This document shows, one piece after another, positions 7,425 through 16,397 of a stretch of DNA of 64,000 bases. A program made the position numbers and the translations under genes. Below the pieces are notes generated by a model that saw nothing but the letters and a program-made list of their open reading frames with translations, was not told the origin of the DNA and made no database searches. The stretch is from the NCBI GenBank assembly GCA_031551725.1, contig JAVBNF010000002.1:7895-71894 (forward strand). Reading direction: 5' to 3'. Source of the DNA: JAVBNF01 sp031551725. Its GTDB lineage: Bacteria; Bacteroidota; Bacteroidia; Bacteroidales; P3. Position 1 is the first letter of the stretch, and each line of letters opens with the position of its first letter.

Positions 7425-9161
7425 ATGGAAAACTACATCGTATCCGCCAGAAAATATCGTCCCGAAACATTCGATACTGTTGTTGGGCAGTCTGCCATTA
7501 CCACAACGCTGAAAAACGCCATCAAAAGCGGACATTTGGCGCAAGCTTTCTTGTTTTGCGGTCCGCGTGGAGTAGGTAAGACTACTTGTGCGCGTATTTT
7601 GGCCAAAACCATCAACTGTTTGAATCCGACGGAAGATATGGAAGCCTGTGGCGAATGCGAATCCTGTGTAAGTTTCAAAAACTCGAACTCCTATAATATT
7701 TACGAACTCGATGCCGCTTCAAACAACTCTGTGGACGACATCCGCAGTTTGGTTGAACAAGTGCGTATTCCGCCCCAAGTTGGCAAATACAAGATCTATA
7801 TCATCGATGAGGTTCACATGTTGTCGCAAGCCGCTTTCAACGCGTTCTTGAAAACACTGGAAGAACCGCCGGCTTATGCCAAATTTATTTTGGCCACGAC
7901 CGAAAAACATAAAATTATCCCAACTATTTTGTCGCGTTGTCAAATATTTGATTTCAAACGCATCAAAATCGAAGATATTGCAGGACATTTGGCCAATATC
8001 GCTGCCAAAGAAGGCGTAACGGCCGAGCCCGACGCTCTACATATCATCGCTCAAAAAGCCGATGGTGGTTTGCGCGATGCCTTGTCCATGTTCGACCAGT
8101 TGGTCAGCTTCGCCGGAAATCATTTGACTTACGACCGCATCATTGATAACTTGAACGTTCTCGATTACGATTATTATTTCAAAATTGTAGATGCTTTCCT
8201 TGCCGGAGATGTTTCTACTTGCTTGATTTTGTTCAATCAAGTTATGGAGCGCGGTTTCGATGGACAGCATTTCATTACTGGTCTTGGCGAACATTTGCGC
8301 AATCTTTTGGTTTGCAAAGATCCCGGAACAATTGAATTGATTGAAGTAGGGGAGAATATTAAAGAAAAATATTTGAAACAATCGCAAACATGCACGGTGC
8401 CTTTTATCATCAAAGCGCTTGACGTGAATAACCAATGCGATCAGAACTATAAAGGAAGCAACAACAAACGCTTGTGTATCGAAATAGCATTGATGAAAAT
8501 CTGTTCATTTCAAATGCAAATGAACGATGTGCCTGCGCAACCGGTTTCTATTCCGCACCCCACACCCCGTACCTCGAACCCTGTACCCGCTCATCCGGAT
8601 GGACACGCTACGCAAGCCATTACGCCCCCTCAACCATTATCAACTCCGGTTCAAAATATTGAACCGCTCCAATCCTCAACCTCCAATCCTCAACCCTCGT
8701 TCCGAAGCTCCACGCCCTCATTAAAAAACATCGGTCAACCCACCGAGGACGAAAAAAAAAAATCAATAATTGAGGAAGTTGCTCCAGTCGAAAACAAACC
8801 GCTTTCAAAAAATACCCTCGAAGCGCTGATTTTGGAATTTGCCAAACAAATTGAAACAACATCTCCTTCTACATCAAGCGTTTTAATCGCTTCAAATCCA
8901 ACTATCGACGAACGAAATCTTATTTGCCTGGAAGTCGTAAATCGCATTCAAGAGTCAGATATAAAGGATGTTCGATTGGATTTATTAGGGTTTTTGAAAA
9001 AACGTGCAGAAAATAATTTATTGCAAATTGAAATAAAAATCAACGAGCAACGCACCAAAGAAGTTTTATACTCTCCTCAAGATAAGTACAACAAAATGAA
9101 AGAGGAAAATCCTCATTTATCCGAATTACGTAAGGCGTTAGACTTGGACTTGGAACTCTAA
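7425..9161 (+). CDS. dnaX: DNA polymerase III subunit gamma/tau
   Basis: Clamp-loader ATPase that opens and loads the sliding clamp at the replication fork. AAA+ signatures: Walker A GPRGVGKT at 46-53, zinc module with C65, C75, C78 and C81, Walker B IIDEVH with D128/E129, followed by the sensor-region segment TLEEPPAYAKFILATTE. Residues ~370-450 form a Pro/Ser/Thr-rich linker; part of it (SSTSNPQPS) is encoded by the CCCTCAA repeat also found in prmC and truA. The C-terminal ~120 residues would be the tau/polymerase-binding part. Length (578 aa) is normal for Bacteroidota. Confidence 0.95.
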   Translation: MENYIVSARKYRPETFDTVVGQSAITTTLKNAIKSGHLAQAFLFCGPRGVGKTTCARILAKTINCLNPTEDMEACGECESCVSFKNSNSYNIYELDAASNNSVDDIRSLVEQVRIPPQVGKYKIYIIDEVHMLSQAAFNAFLKTLEEPPAYAKFILATTEKHKIIPTILSRCQIFDFKRIKIEDIAGHLANIAAKEGVTAEPDALHIIAQKADGGLRDALSMFDQLVSFAGNHLTYDRIIDNLNVLDYDYYFKIVDAFLAGDVSTCLILFNQVMERGFDGQHFITGLGEHLRNLLVCKDPGTIELIEVGENIKEKYLKQSQTCTVPFIIKALDVNNQCDQNYKGSNNKRLCIEIALMKICSFQMQMNDVPAQPVSIPHPTPRTSNPVPAHPDGHATQAITPPQPLSTPVQNIEPLQSSTSNPQPSFRSSTPSLKNIGQPTEDEKKKSIIEEVAPVENKPLSKNTLEALILEFAKQIETTSPSTSSVLIASNPTIDERNLICLEVVNRIQESDIKDVRLDLLGFLKKRAENNLLQIEIKINEQRTKEVLYSPQDKYNKMKEENPHLSELRKALDLDLEL

Positions 9162-9176
9162 GCACTTTCAAAAAAA

Positions 9177-9208
9177 CTTGCTTTTCTCGAAAAAAAACAG
9201 TACTTTTG
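9177..9208 (+). promoter_or_regulatory. Promoter of the zapB-like/zapA pair
   Basis: CTTG (9177-9180), 20-nt spacer, TACTTTTG (9201-9208), a good TTTG/TAnnTTTG match, 33 nt before the ATG at 9242. Confidence 0.65.
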
Positions 9209-9241
9209 CAAAGAACCCTCTTGTAAAAGAATTTCTCATAA

Positions 9242-9541
9242 ATGGAAGATTTAATTGCTTTATTTTCAGGCGTAGATTATAAGATCAGGAAATTAATCCA
9301 AGCCAATGAACAATTACGGCGCGAGCGTTCTGTTTTGGAAATAAAATTACAAGAGCAAGAATTAGTAATTAATAATCAAAAACATAAAATAACCGAACTG
9401 GAGAATAAAGTAAACGTGTTAAAGATAAGCACGGGTTTAGCGTCCGAAAAGGACAACTCCAAAGCCAAAAAAGCGATCAACGAACTGATAAAAGACATTG
9501 ATAAATGTATCAGTTTTTTAGATAAAGAAAACCATGGATGA
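9242..9541 (+). CDS. Small coiled-coil protein upstream of zapA (ZapB-like)
   Basis: 99 aa, almost wholly charged and helical: residues ~15-65 read as a heptad coiled coil (IQANEQLRRERSVLEIKLQE and onward), then a short conserved-looking C-terminal helix (AKKAINELIKDIDKCISFLD). No catalytic motif. It overlaps zapA by 8 bp and shares its promoter, so a divisome role alongside ZapA is inferred from position and shape only. Confidence 0.7.
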   Translation: MEDLIALFSGVDYKIRKLIQANEQLRRERSVLEIKLQEQELVINNQKHKITELENKVNVLKISTGLASEKDNSKAKKAINELIKDIDKCISFLDKENHG

Positions 9542-9827
9542 AATTTCAATAACCGTTAATCTGGCCGATCGTCCATATAAATTGATCATCAAAAGAGACG
9601 AAGAAGAGGTGTTTAGAGAAGCTGCTAAAATCATCAACGACCGATTGAAAAGCTACTCAACAAACTACGCCTTTAAGGACAGACAGGATTTATTAGCCAT
9701 GGTTGCGCTACAATATACGACCAATGCGTTGAAGAATGAAAAAGTAATCGCATTCAGAGATACTGAACTGATTAGCCGCCTTCAACAACTGGATAATACT
9801 TTGGACAAAGAACTTGCTCGTGATTAG
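9534..9827 (+). CDS. zapA: Cell division protein ZapA
   Basis: 97 aa ZapA-family protein that bundles FtsZ filaments at the division ring. ISITVNLADRPYKLIIKRDEEEVFREAAKIIN is the conserved N-terminal globular part; the rest is a helix for dimerisation and tetramerisation. The start overlaps the preceding coiled-coil gene. A structured RNA follows, the same order as zapA-ssrS in many bacteria. Confidence 0.88.
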   Translation: MDEISITVNLADRPYKLIIKRDEEEVFREAAKIINDRLKSYSTNYAFKDRQDLLAMVALQYTTNALKNEKVIAFRDTELISRLQQLDNTLDKELARD

Positions 9828-9837
9828 TATTTTGAAC

Positions 9838-10031
9838 TCTTGCCGCATCTGTGCAGAATTCAGTTTGTAAACTCAACATTTTTACAATTAGGGTTATGCT
9901 CAGAGTTGGGAAAACAGGCCGTGACTCGTAGAGTTGCACTTTGTGCACAACGGAAGTTTGAAAAACAAGGCGCCCTATGAATTTCATTTTTGGAGTTTAT
10001 TCAAAACTCAACGTATGGGTGCGGCTTTTTT
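9838..10031 (+). ncRNA. ssrS: Probable 6S RNA (6S-Flavo-like)
   Basis: An independent structured RNA of ~190 nt. The closing stem pairs GCCGCATC (9842-9849) with GGGTGCGGC (10017-10025) and is followed by TTTTTT, giving a terminator-like end. Inside are TAGGG/CCCTA pairing and an apical GTTGCAC-TTT-GTGCACAAC hairpin, giving a long rod as in 6S RNA, which binds RNA polymerase. The position directly after zapA matches ssrS synteny. A near-consensus promoter (TTTG 9800-9803, TATTTTG 9828-9834) overlaps the zapA stop. The identity rests on size, shape and place, not on a covariance-model hit. Confidence 0.6.
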
Positions 10032-10083
10032 ACCGCTCGCGTTTGCAAATTTAACAGTTCCCTAAAAAACTTTTTTAACATTT

Positions 10084-11622
10084 ATGGATACATTTACCCT
10101 CATCATCGCTCTTGTCTGTTTCGCCGCCGGCTTAGGACTTTGGGCGCTCATCAGCCACTTGCTTTTAAAACTAAAAGTACAACGCATATTGAAAGAAGCC
10201 GACGAAAAAGCTGAAATTATTAAAAAACAACGAATCTTAGAAGCAAAGGAAAACTTCTTACAACAAAAAGCCGAACACGAAAAACAGGTTAACGAAAGAA
10301 ATAACAAAGTTCAACAAGGCGAAACCCGCATCAAACAAAAAGAAACAACGCTTAATCAAAAGATAGAAGAAAATCAACGTAAACAAAACGAACTCCAATC
10401 GCAAAAAGATAAACTCAACGCGCAAATGGAGATGGTTGCCAAAAAGCAAAGCGATCTCGACCGTTTGCACAAGCAAAACGTTGAAAAGCTCGAAACCGTT
10501 GCCAATCTTTCTGCCGAAGATGCCATAAAAGAATTGGTGGAAACCCTACAGGAAGAAGCTAAAGCGGAAGCGCTCAGCCGTATCAAAGATATTGTGGACG
10601 AAGCTCGCATGACTGCCGGTAAAGAAGCGAAGAAGATTGTTATCGAAACTATTCAACGTACTGCTACCGAGCATGCTGTTGAAAATACGGTTTCCGTTTT
10701 TAACATTGAAAATGAAGAAGTAAAAGGCCGTATCATCGGTCGCGAAGGTCGTAACATCCGCACACTGGAGTCGTTGACAGGCGTGGAAATTATCATCGAC
10801 GATTCGCCGGATGCAATTATCCTTTCCGGTTTTGACCCCGTACGTCGTGAAATTGCACGTCTTTCCCTACATAAATTGGTTACCGATGGACGTATTCACC
10901 CTGCACGTATTGAAGAAGTAGTTGCGAAAACGCAGAAACAAATCGAACAGGAAATTATCGAAATTGGTAAGAAGACCTGTATTGACTTGGGAATTCTAAA
11001 CATGCACAGCGAATTGATGCGTATGGTTGGACGTATGAAATATCGTTCTTCATACGGTCAAAATCTTTTGCAACACTCGCGCGAAACAGCAAATATGTGT
11101 GCAATTATGGCATCTGAGTTAGGATTAAATCCGAAAATCGCCAAACGTGCCGGATTGCTTCACGATATTGGAAAAGTGCCTGATAACGAACCTGAATTGC
11201 CGCACGCAATTTTAGGCATGAAATTGGCTGAAAAATTCAAAGAACGTCCTGACATTTGCAATGCTATTGGTGCTCACCACGACGAAGTGGAAATGGATAA
11301 TTTGATTTCGCCGATTGTACAGGTTTGCGATGCTATTTCCGGTGCCCGGCCGGGTGCTCGCCGCGAAGTGGTGGAAGCATACATCAACCGTCTGAACAAC
11401 TTGGAAGCAATGGCTTATACCTATCCGGGAGTGATAAAAACTTATGCTATTCAAGCAGGTCGCGAATTACGCGTGATTGTCGGCGCAGAAAAAGTGTCTG
11501 ATGCCGAAGCAACGCAAATATCCTTGGATTTATCAAAGAAAATTCAAGAAGAAATGACGTACCCCGGACAAATTAAAGTAACTGTAATCCGCGAAACACG
11601 CGCGGTGAATTTTGCAAAATAA
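10084..11622 (+). CDS. rny: Ribonuclease Y
   Basis: Membrane-anchored endoribonuclease that starts mRNA decay. N-terminal transmembrane helix (LIIALVCFAAGLGLWALI), long Lys/Glu/Gln-rich coiled coil to ~residue 190, KH RNA-binding domain (GRIIGREGRNIRTLE), then an HD domain with H360/D361 in LLHDIGK and the later HHDE metal site. 512 aa is the usual length. It is probably expressed with or just after the 6S-like RNA, since no clear separate promoter is visible. Confidence 0.95.
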   Translation: MDTFTLIIALVCFAAGLGLWALISHLLLKLKVQRILKEADEKAEIIKKQRILEAKENFLQQKAEHEKQVNERNNKVQQGETRIKQKETTLNQKIEENQRKQNELQSQKDKLNAQMEMVAKKQSDLDRLHKQNVEKLETVANLSAEDAIKELVETLQEEAKAEALSRIKDIVDEARMTAGKEAKKIVIETIQRTATEHAVENTVSVFNIENEEVKGRIIGREGRNIRTLESLTGVEIIIDDSPDAIILSGFDPVRREIARLSLHKLVTDGRIHPARIEEVVAKTQKQIEQEIIEIGKKTCIDLGILNMHSELMRMVGRMKYRSSYGQNLLQHSRETANMCAIMASELGLNPKIAKRAGLLHDIGKVPDNEPELPHAILGMKLAEKFKERPDICNAIGAHHDEVEMDNLISPIVQVCDAISGARPGARREVVEAYINRLNNLEAMAYTYPGVIKTYAIQAGRELRVIVGAEKVSDAEATQISLDLSKKIQEEMTYPGQIKVTVIRETRAVNFAK

Positions 11623-11630
11623 TTTTGTAG

Positions 11631-11651
11631 GGGCAGGCCTTGCGCCTGCCC
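11631..11651. terminator. Palindromic hairpin between convergent rny and thioesterase
   Basis: GGGCAGGC-CTTGC-GCCTGCCC, 8-bp arms, 9 nt past the rny stop. Same family as the hairpin at 24671-24691, so it is both a repeat copy and a plausible rny terminator; only a weak T stretch follows. Confidence 0.55.
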
Positions 11652-11678
11652 TTTATAAATTAGGCGTTCTGATTTTAT

Positions 11679-12083
11679 TTAAAATGCCGGACGCAATTTT
11701 TCCAAAAACCACTCCGGACAACGTCCCGGACGGCGAGAAACGGCATCAATAAAGATAAGAACAGTTTCTCCTGTATTTAAAAGATCGCCTTGCTCGTTGA
11801 AAATTTCATAAATAAAACGCATTCGGGTGCTCGGAAGTTCCGAGATTGTAGTACGAATGGTTAATTCGTTATCATAGCGCGCAGGACGTTTATAAACAAT
11901 GTTCATCGAAATAACCGGCATCATCACACCACGCTCTTCCATTTCTCGGTAAGAAGTGTTTAATTGCCGCATGGCTTCAGTTCGCCCGACTTCATAGAAA
12001 GCAGGATAGTTGCCATAATAAACGAAGCCCATTTGATCAACTTCGGAATAACGAACGCGAATTTTGGTTTCAGAAACGAGCAT
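11679..12083 (-). CDS. Acyl-CoA thioesterase, YbgC/4-hydroxybenzoyl-CoA thioesterase family
   Basis: Hotdog-fold thioesterase, 134 aa from the ATG at 12083 (MLVSETKIRVRYSEVDQMG). The frame extends 35 residues upstream but that part is low-complexity and unlike the family. The motif RVRYSEVDQMGFVYYGNYPAFYE contains the Asp and Tyr that define YbgC/FadM-type enzymes; the substrate is unknown. Convergent with rny and divergent from dnaA. Confidence 0.85.
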   Translation of the reverse strand: MLVSETKIRVRYSEVDQMGFVYYGNYPAFYEVGRTEAMRQLNTSYREMEERGVMMPVISMNIVYKRPARYDNELTIRTTISELPSTRMRFIYEIFNEQGDLLNTGETVLIFIDAVSRRPGRCPEWFLEKLRPAF

Positions 12084-12279
12084 GATAAAGTAAAATAAAG
12101 TTGATAAAAAGTTAACGCCTAAATTTACGAATTTTTTTTTGAAAAAACAATAGTAAAAAAGATTTGTTTTTAGAAAAAAAATTAACATATTTGCTGTACT
12201 GAAAAAATAAATCTAATATTTGAGATTCCGCTTGGATATTAGGGATTTAAAAAAACAACGACAGAAAAAAAGATTTAAT

Positions 12280-13707
12280 ATGGAGCAAGATTGCAATAGC
12301 GCATGGAGCAAGTGTCTGGAAATCATACGTGATAATTTGGGCAATGGTCGTGTGTTTGATACTTGGTTCGAACCTATCAAACCTATTCGTTTGGAAAATA
12401 GCGTTCTGACTATACAAGTTCCCAGCCAATTCTTTTACGAATGGTTGGAAGAACATTATATTGATCTACTTCGTAAAACAATAAAACGTGTTTTTGGTCC
12501 CGACGGCCGTTTGGAATACAGCATCATTATGGATAGTAGTACGGCTTACGGCATATCTGCACCGATGTCGAACCGCAAAGAAACTCAAAATCCACCAACG
12601 GTTATGCCTTTCAATTTCAATCCCGAAAATATGAAAAGCATTCCCGATCCTTTTGTTATTCCCGGTTTGAGAAAAGTAAAAATCAATTCTCAACTTAACG
12701 AAAATTATTCTTTTGATACATTTATTGAAGGCGACTGCAACCGTTTGGCGCGAGCTGCCGGGTATGCAATTGCTGAAAATCCCGGTAAAACTGCTTTCAA
12801 TCCGCTTTTGCTTTATAGCCCCAGCGGTTTAGGTAAAACACATTTGATTCAAGCAATCGGTATTCAAACCAAACGTAATTTTCCCGATTCTACCGTACTT
12901 TATGTAACAGCGGATCAATTCATCCAACAATTTACAGAAGCGGTGCGCAATGGAAATTATAATGATTTCTCTCACTTCTATCAACTGATTGATGTGTTGT
13001 TGATTGATGATATTCATAAATTTGCCGGAAAAGATAAGACACAGGACCAATTTTTCCATATCTTCAACTATCTCCACCAAAACGGAAAGCAAATTATCAT
13101 GACCTCCGACAAAGCTCCGGTGGACTTGGTAGGTATTGAGCCGCGCTTGCTTTCACGTTTCAAATGGGGATTGGCAACCGACTTGCAAGTGCCCGATGTG
13201 GAAACACGCATGTCGATTTTGAAAAGCAAAATCCATCAAAACGGCGTGGAAATGCCGCAAGATGTAATTGAATATATTGCTTACAGTATTTCTACCAATG
13301 TTCGAGAACTCGAAGGAGCGCTCAACTCATTGTTGGCGCAATCGATTTTGACGAAAAAAGATATCACGCTCGATTTGGCAAAACAAATGATTGATAAAAT
13401 CGTTCGTAACTCTGCCAAAGAAATTTCAATTGATTACATTCAAAAAATTGTTTGCGATTATTTCGAAATTCCAATCGACCAAATCAATTCGAAAACGCGT
13501 CGTCGCGAAATCGTACAAGCGCGTCAGTTGGCGATGTATTTTTCGCGCAAGCATACCAAACTTTCCTTGGCAAGCATTGGTGATGCATGTGGAAATAAAG
13601 ATCACGCTACCGTACTTCATGCAAGTAAAACGGTAGAAAATCTTCTCGAAACCGACAAACAATTCCGCCAACACGTGGAAGAATTGGATAAACGGATAAA
13701 ACTTTAA
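12280..13707 (+). CDS. dnaA: Chromosomal replication initiator DnaA
   Basis: Start set at 12280 (MEQDCNSAWSKCLEIIRDN), the family's N-terminal domain I; an upstream TTG at 12220 would add a basic stretch not typical of DnaA. AAA+ core with Walker A SPSGLGKTH (K186, T187) and Walker B LLIDDIH; C-terminal domain IV with GDACGNKDHATVLHA for DnaA-box binding. 475 aa. No cluster of DnaA boxes is visible beside the gene, so the origin is probably elsewhere. Confidence 0.96.
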   Translation: MEQDCNSAWSKCLEIIRDNLGNGRVFDTWFEPIKPIRLENSVLTIQVPSQFFYEWLEEHYIDLLRKTIKRVFGPDGRLEYSIIMDSSTAYGISAPMSNRKETQNPPTVMPFNFNPENMKSIPDPFVIPGLRKVKINSQLNENYSFDTFIEGDCNRLARAAGYAIAENPGKTAFNPLLLYSPSGLGKTHLIQAIGIQTKRNFPDSTVLYVTADQFIQQFTEAVRNGNYNDFSHFYQLIDVLLIDDIHKFAGKDKTQDQFFHIFNYLHQNGKQIIMTSDKAPVDLVGIEPRLLSRFKWGLATDLQVPDVETRMSILKSKIHQNGVEMPQDVIEYIAYSISTNVRELEGALNSLLAQSILTKKDITLDLAKQMIDKIVRNSAKEISIDYIQKIVCDYFEIPIDQINSKTRRREIVQARQLAMYFSRKHTKLSLASIGDACGNKDHATVLHASKTVENLLETDKQFRQHVEELDKRIKL

Positions 13708-13731
13708 AAATTGTTGTTTCTAAATAAGGTG

Positions 13732-13770
13732 ACCGCTGTTGAAGTTAGTTAATTTCAGCAGCGGTTTTTT
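13732..13770 (+). terminator. Intrinsic terminator of dnaA
   Basis: ACCGCTG (13732-13738) pairs with CAGCGGT (13759-13765), with TTGAA/TTTCAG extending the stem, then six T. Confidence 0.8.
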
Positions 13771-13813
13771 ATTTGCTGATTTTTGATTGCTAAATTGTGA
13801 AAATGATTCATTG

Positions 13814-14007
13814 CCGTCAGCTTCAGCTGACGGATTTGGAATGGTTACAAAATCATTCGGCTTTAGGTAGAGAAATTGTAATTTTATTTGCATCTACTGC
13901 GTAAATCTGCGCAATTTTTTAAAATCTGCGATAAACCGAGCCGCAGGCGAGCTCATGAGCCGATAGGCGAATAAACAGTCAGCGAAGCTGACCATTACGC
14001 GTAGCGT
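13814..14007. repeat. Repeat-rich intergenic stretch after dnaA
   Basis: The 385-bp gap 13708-14092 holds no gene beyond the terminator. It contains the perfect palindrome CCGTCAGCT-TC-AGCTGACGG (13814-13833), GTCAGC-GAA-GCTGAC (13978-13992) and ACGC-GTA-GCGT (13997-14007). It also has a CTGCGTAAATCTGCGCAA-like stretch that resembles 16135-16160. These look like dispersed non-coding repeats. Confidence 0.6.
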
Positions 14008-14037
14008 TACCGCAAAATAAAAATAATTGTTTCCTTT

Positions 14038-14084
14038 CATTAACAATTAATCATTAATAATTAACAATTATTTTATTATCTTTG
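14038..14084 (+). promoter_or_regulatory. Promoter of the RsmI-like gene within an AT-rich repeat
   Basis: TATCTTTG at 14077-14084, 8 nt before the ATG. The preceding stretch repeats the one upstream of dnaX (7370-7416) almost base for base. Confidence 0.7.
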
Positions 14085-14092
14085 TACATCAA

Positions 14093-14797
14093 ATGACACC
14101 AAACAAACTATATCTCATCCCCACCGTTATAGGTGATGTGCCGTGGCAGCAAGTGCTTCCGCCGGCAAACATTGATGTGGTTGCAAGCATCCGTACATTC
14201 ATTGTCGAAGATGTGCGCACCGCCCGCCGTTTCCTGCGCAAGTTCGGATATACGGCCAATTTCGATGAAGTAACGTTTTTGGAATTAAACCAGCATTCAA
14301 AACCCGAAGAAATTTCTACCTATTTAAATAGTATCAAACAAGGTTCTATCGGCTTACTTTCTGAAGCCGGCGTGCCTTGTGTGGCCGACCCCGGTGCGGT
14401 GATTGTGAAAATGGCCCACGAGAAAAACATCGAAGTTGTTCCATTGGTCGGACCGTCCTCCATATTAATGGGCTTGATGGCATCCGGTTTCAATGGACAA
14501 AATTTTGCGTTTATCGGTTATCTACCGATTGACAAACACGAACGTTCGAAAAAAATTAAGGAACTCGAAACATGGATATATAAAAACAGCCAAACACAAA
14601 TTTTTATCGAAACGCCTTATCGAAATAATGCATTATTAGATGCTCTTTTCGAAACGTGCAATCCGCAAACCAAACTTTGCATCGCCGCCAACATCAGCAT
14701 GGAAAACCAATTCATTAAAACAAAATCCATCGCCGATTGGAAAAAATCCAAACCCGATTTATCCAAACAAAACACGGTGTTTTTAATATATAAATAA
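14093..14797 (+). CDS. Tetrapyrrole-methylase-fold SAM methyltransferase, RsmI-like
   Basis: 234 aa. The start KLYLIPTVIGD matches the N-terminal SAM-site strand of the RsmI group (LxxTPIGN in canonical RsmI, here altered to LIPTVIGD); LLSEAGVPCVADPGA is the conserved SAM loop and VPLVGPSSILMGLMASG the second. RsmI 2'-O-methylates C1402 of 16S rRNA, but this shorter divergent form may be a paralogue with another target, so no symbol is given. Confidence 0.8.
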   Translation: MTPNKLYLIPTVIGDVPWQQVLPPANIDVVASIRTFIVEDVRTARRFLRKFGYTANFDEVTFLELNQHSKPEEISTYLNSIKQGSIGLLSEAGVPCVADPGAVIVKMAHEKNIEVVPLVGPSSILMGLMASGFNGQNFAFIGYLPIDKHERSKKIKELETWIYKNSQTQIFIETPYRNNALLDALFETCNPQTKLCIAANISMENQFIKTKSIADWKKSKPDLSKQNTVFLIYK

Positions 14798-14868
14798 GTT
14801 TCAAAGTTTCAATAGTTTCAGATGTTTGATTGAAACCAGAAACCAGAAACTAAAAACCAGAAACTAAA

Positions 14869-16128
14869 ATGAAGCCTCTCGCCGAACTCCTCCGCCCCCA
14901 AACACTCGAAGACTACATCGGGCAAAAACACCTGATGGGAGAGGGGGCCGTTTTGCGCAAAGCCATTGAAAGCGGAAACATCCCGTCCATGATTCTTTGG
15001 GGACCTCCCGGCGTTGGAAAAACCACGCTGGCACAACTCATTTCAAACTATCTGAACAAACCGTTTTTCACGCTTAGCGCGATAAGTAGCGGAGTGAAAG
15101 AAGTGCGCGAAGTAATCGAACATGCAAAACAATTGCAAAATGCAATTCTGTTCATCGATGAGATCCATCGGTTCAACAAATCACAACAAGATTCGTTACT
15201 CAATGCGGTCGAGCGCGGCATCATTACTTTGATTGGTGCAACAACTGAAAATCCTTCATTCGAAGTTATCTCGGCTTTGCTTTCGCGCTGTCAAACGTAC
15301 ATTTTAAAAGCCTTTGATGAAAATGATTTAATCGATATGTTAAATCATGCCGTAAAATATCTTAAAGAATCGCAAAACATAGAAATAGTTTTAGATGAAA
15401 CGGAAGCGCTATTGCGTGTGTCGGGCGGCGATGGTCGCAAACTCTTAAATGCACTCGAATTAGTTGTCAATTCATCGAAAATAGAGGGGGCGTTGCACAT
15501 TACCAACCCAATGGTGTTGGATATTGTGCAGGCAAATCTTGCCATGTACGACAAAGGCGGTGAAATGCACTATGATGTCATTTCTGCCTTTATCAAATCC
15601 ATCCGCGGAAGCGATCCCAATGCCGCCGTATATTACTTGGCACGCATGATTAATGGCGGCGAAGATCCCAAATTCATCGCTCGCCGATTACTTATTTTGG
15701 CTTCCGAAGACATTGGAAATGCCAATCCCAACGCGCTTTTACTTGCAAATGCTTGTTTTGAAGCCGTGCATAAAGTCGGATATCCGGAGTGTCGCATTCC
15801 GTTGAGTCAAACCACAATTTATCTGGCAACATCGCCCAAAAGCAATGCTTCATACGTGGCCATTGACGATGCGTTAGCTTTGGTTGAAAAAACAGGAAAC
15901 TTGCCTGTGCCTTTGCATTTGCGCAATGCGCCAACGAAACTGATGAAAAATATTGGTTATGGCAAAGAATATAAATACGCTCACAGTTTTGAAAATAATT
16001 TTGTAGAGCAAGAATTCCTTCCGGAAAAAATCGAGGGAACTACATTTTATGCTCCGCAAAACAATGCCAAAGAACGCGATATTAAAAAATTCTTGAATTT
16101 CCTTTGGAAAGGAAAATATGGGTATTAG
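14869..16128 (+). CDS. rarA: Replication-associated recombination protein RarA (MgsA)
   Basis: AAA+ ATPase that acts at stalled forks. Walker A WGPPGVGKTT (45-53), Walker B FIDEIHRFNKSQQD (D97/E98), then the helical tetramerisation C-terminus (GGEDPKFIARRLLILASEDIG, and NAPTKLMKNIGYG). 419 aa, typical. The 71-bp gap before it is filled with TTTCAA and AAACCAGA tandem low-complexity sequence and has no obvious promoter. Confidence 0.94.
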   Translation: MKPLAELLRPQTLEDYIGQKHLMGEGAVLRKAIESGNIPSMILWGPPGVGKTTLAQLISNYLNKPFFTLSAISSGVKEVREVIEHAKQLQNAILFIDEIHRFNKSQQDSLLNAVERGIITLIGATTENPSFEVISALLSRCQTYILKAFDENDLIDMLNHAVKYLKESQNIEIVLDETEALLRVSGGDGRKLLNALELVVNSSKIEGALHITNPMVLDIVQANLAMYDKGGEMHYDVISAFIKSIRGSDPNAAVYYLARMINGGEDPKFIARRLLILASEDIGNANPNALLLANACFEAVHKVGYPECRIPLSQTTIYLATSPKSNASYVAIDDALALVEKTGNLPVPLHLRNAPTKLMKNIGYGKEYKYAHSFENNFVEQEFLPEKIEGTTFYAPQNNAKERDIKKFLNFLWKGKYGY

Positions 16129-16299
16129 TAGAATGCCTCTACCGCGTAAATTTGCGTAATCTCCGAAAATCAGCGATTACCTCTCGCCGTGAGGCGAAAT
16201 TACACACAGCGTCCCGTGCAATAAAAAATATATTTGCATGGTTGAATCTACGTGAATCTACTCTTTGTAAATATTATTAAAAAATCCCCAATATTTTTG

Positions 16300-16307
16300 T
16301 ATCTTTG
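16300..16307 (+). promoter_or_regulatory. -7 box (TATCTTTG) for ricT-gldH-PBP
   Basis: TATCTTTG about 90 nt upstream of ricT. The leader that follows has degenerate ATCGTATATCGTACATTG-like repeats similar to those before fba (48205-48235). Confidence 0.55.
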
Positions 16308-16397
16308 CAGATTGACAAATTTTAGATTTATAATTTGCGATCAAATACATCGTATATCGTACATTGTAAATCATAAATCGTATATTTAATTAAATCT

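Noticed and set aside
12084..12279. Replication origin beside dnaA
   Set aside because: No cluster of TTATCCACA-type DnaA boxes is visible here or in 13708-14092; dnaA is often not at the origin in this phylum.
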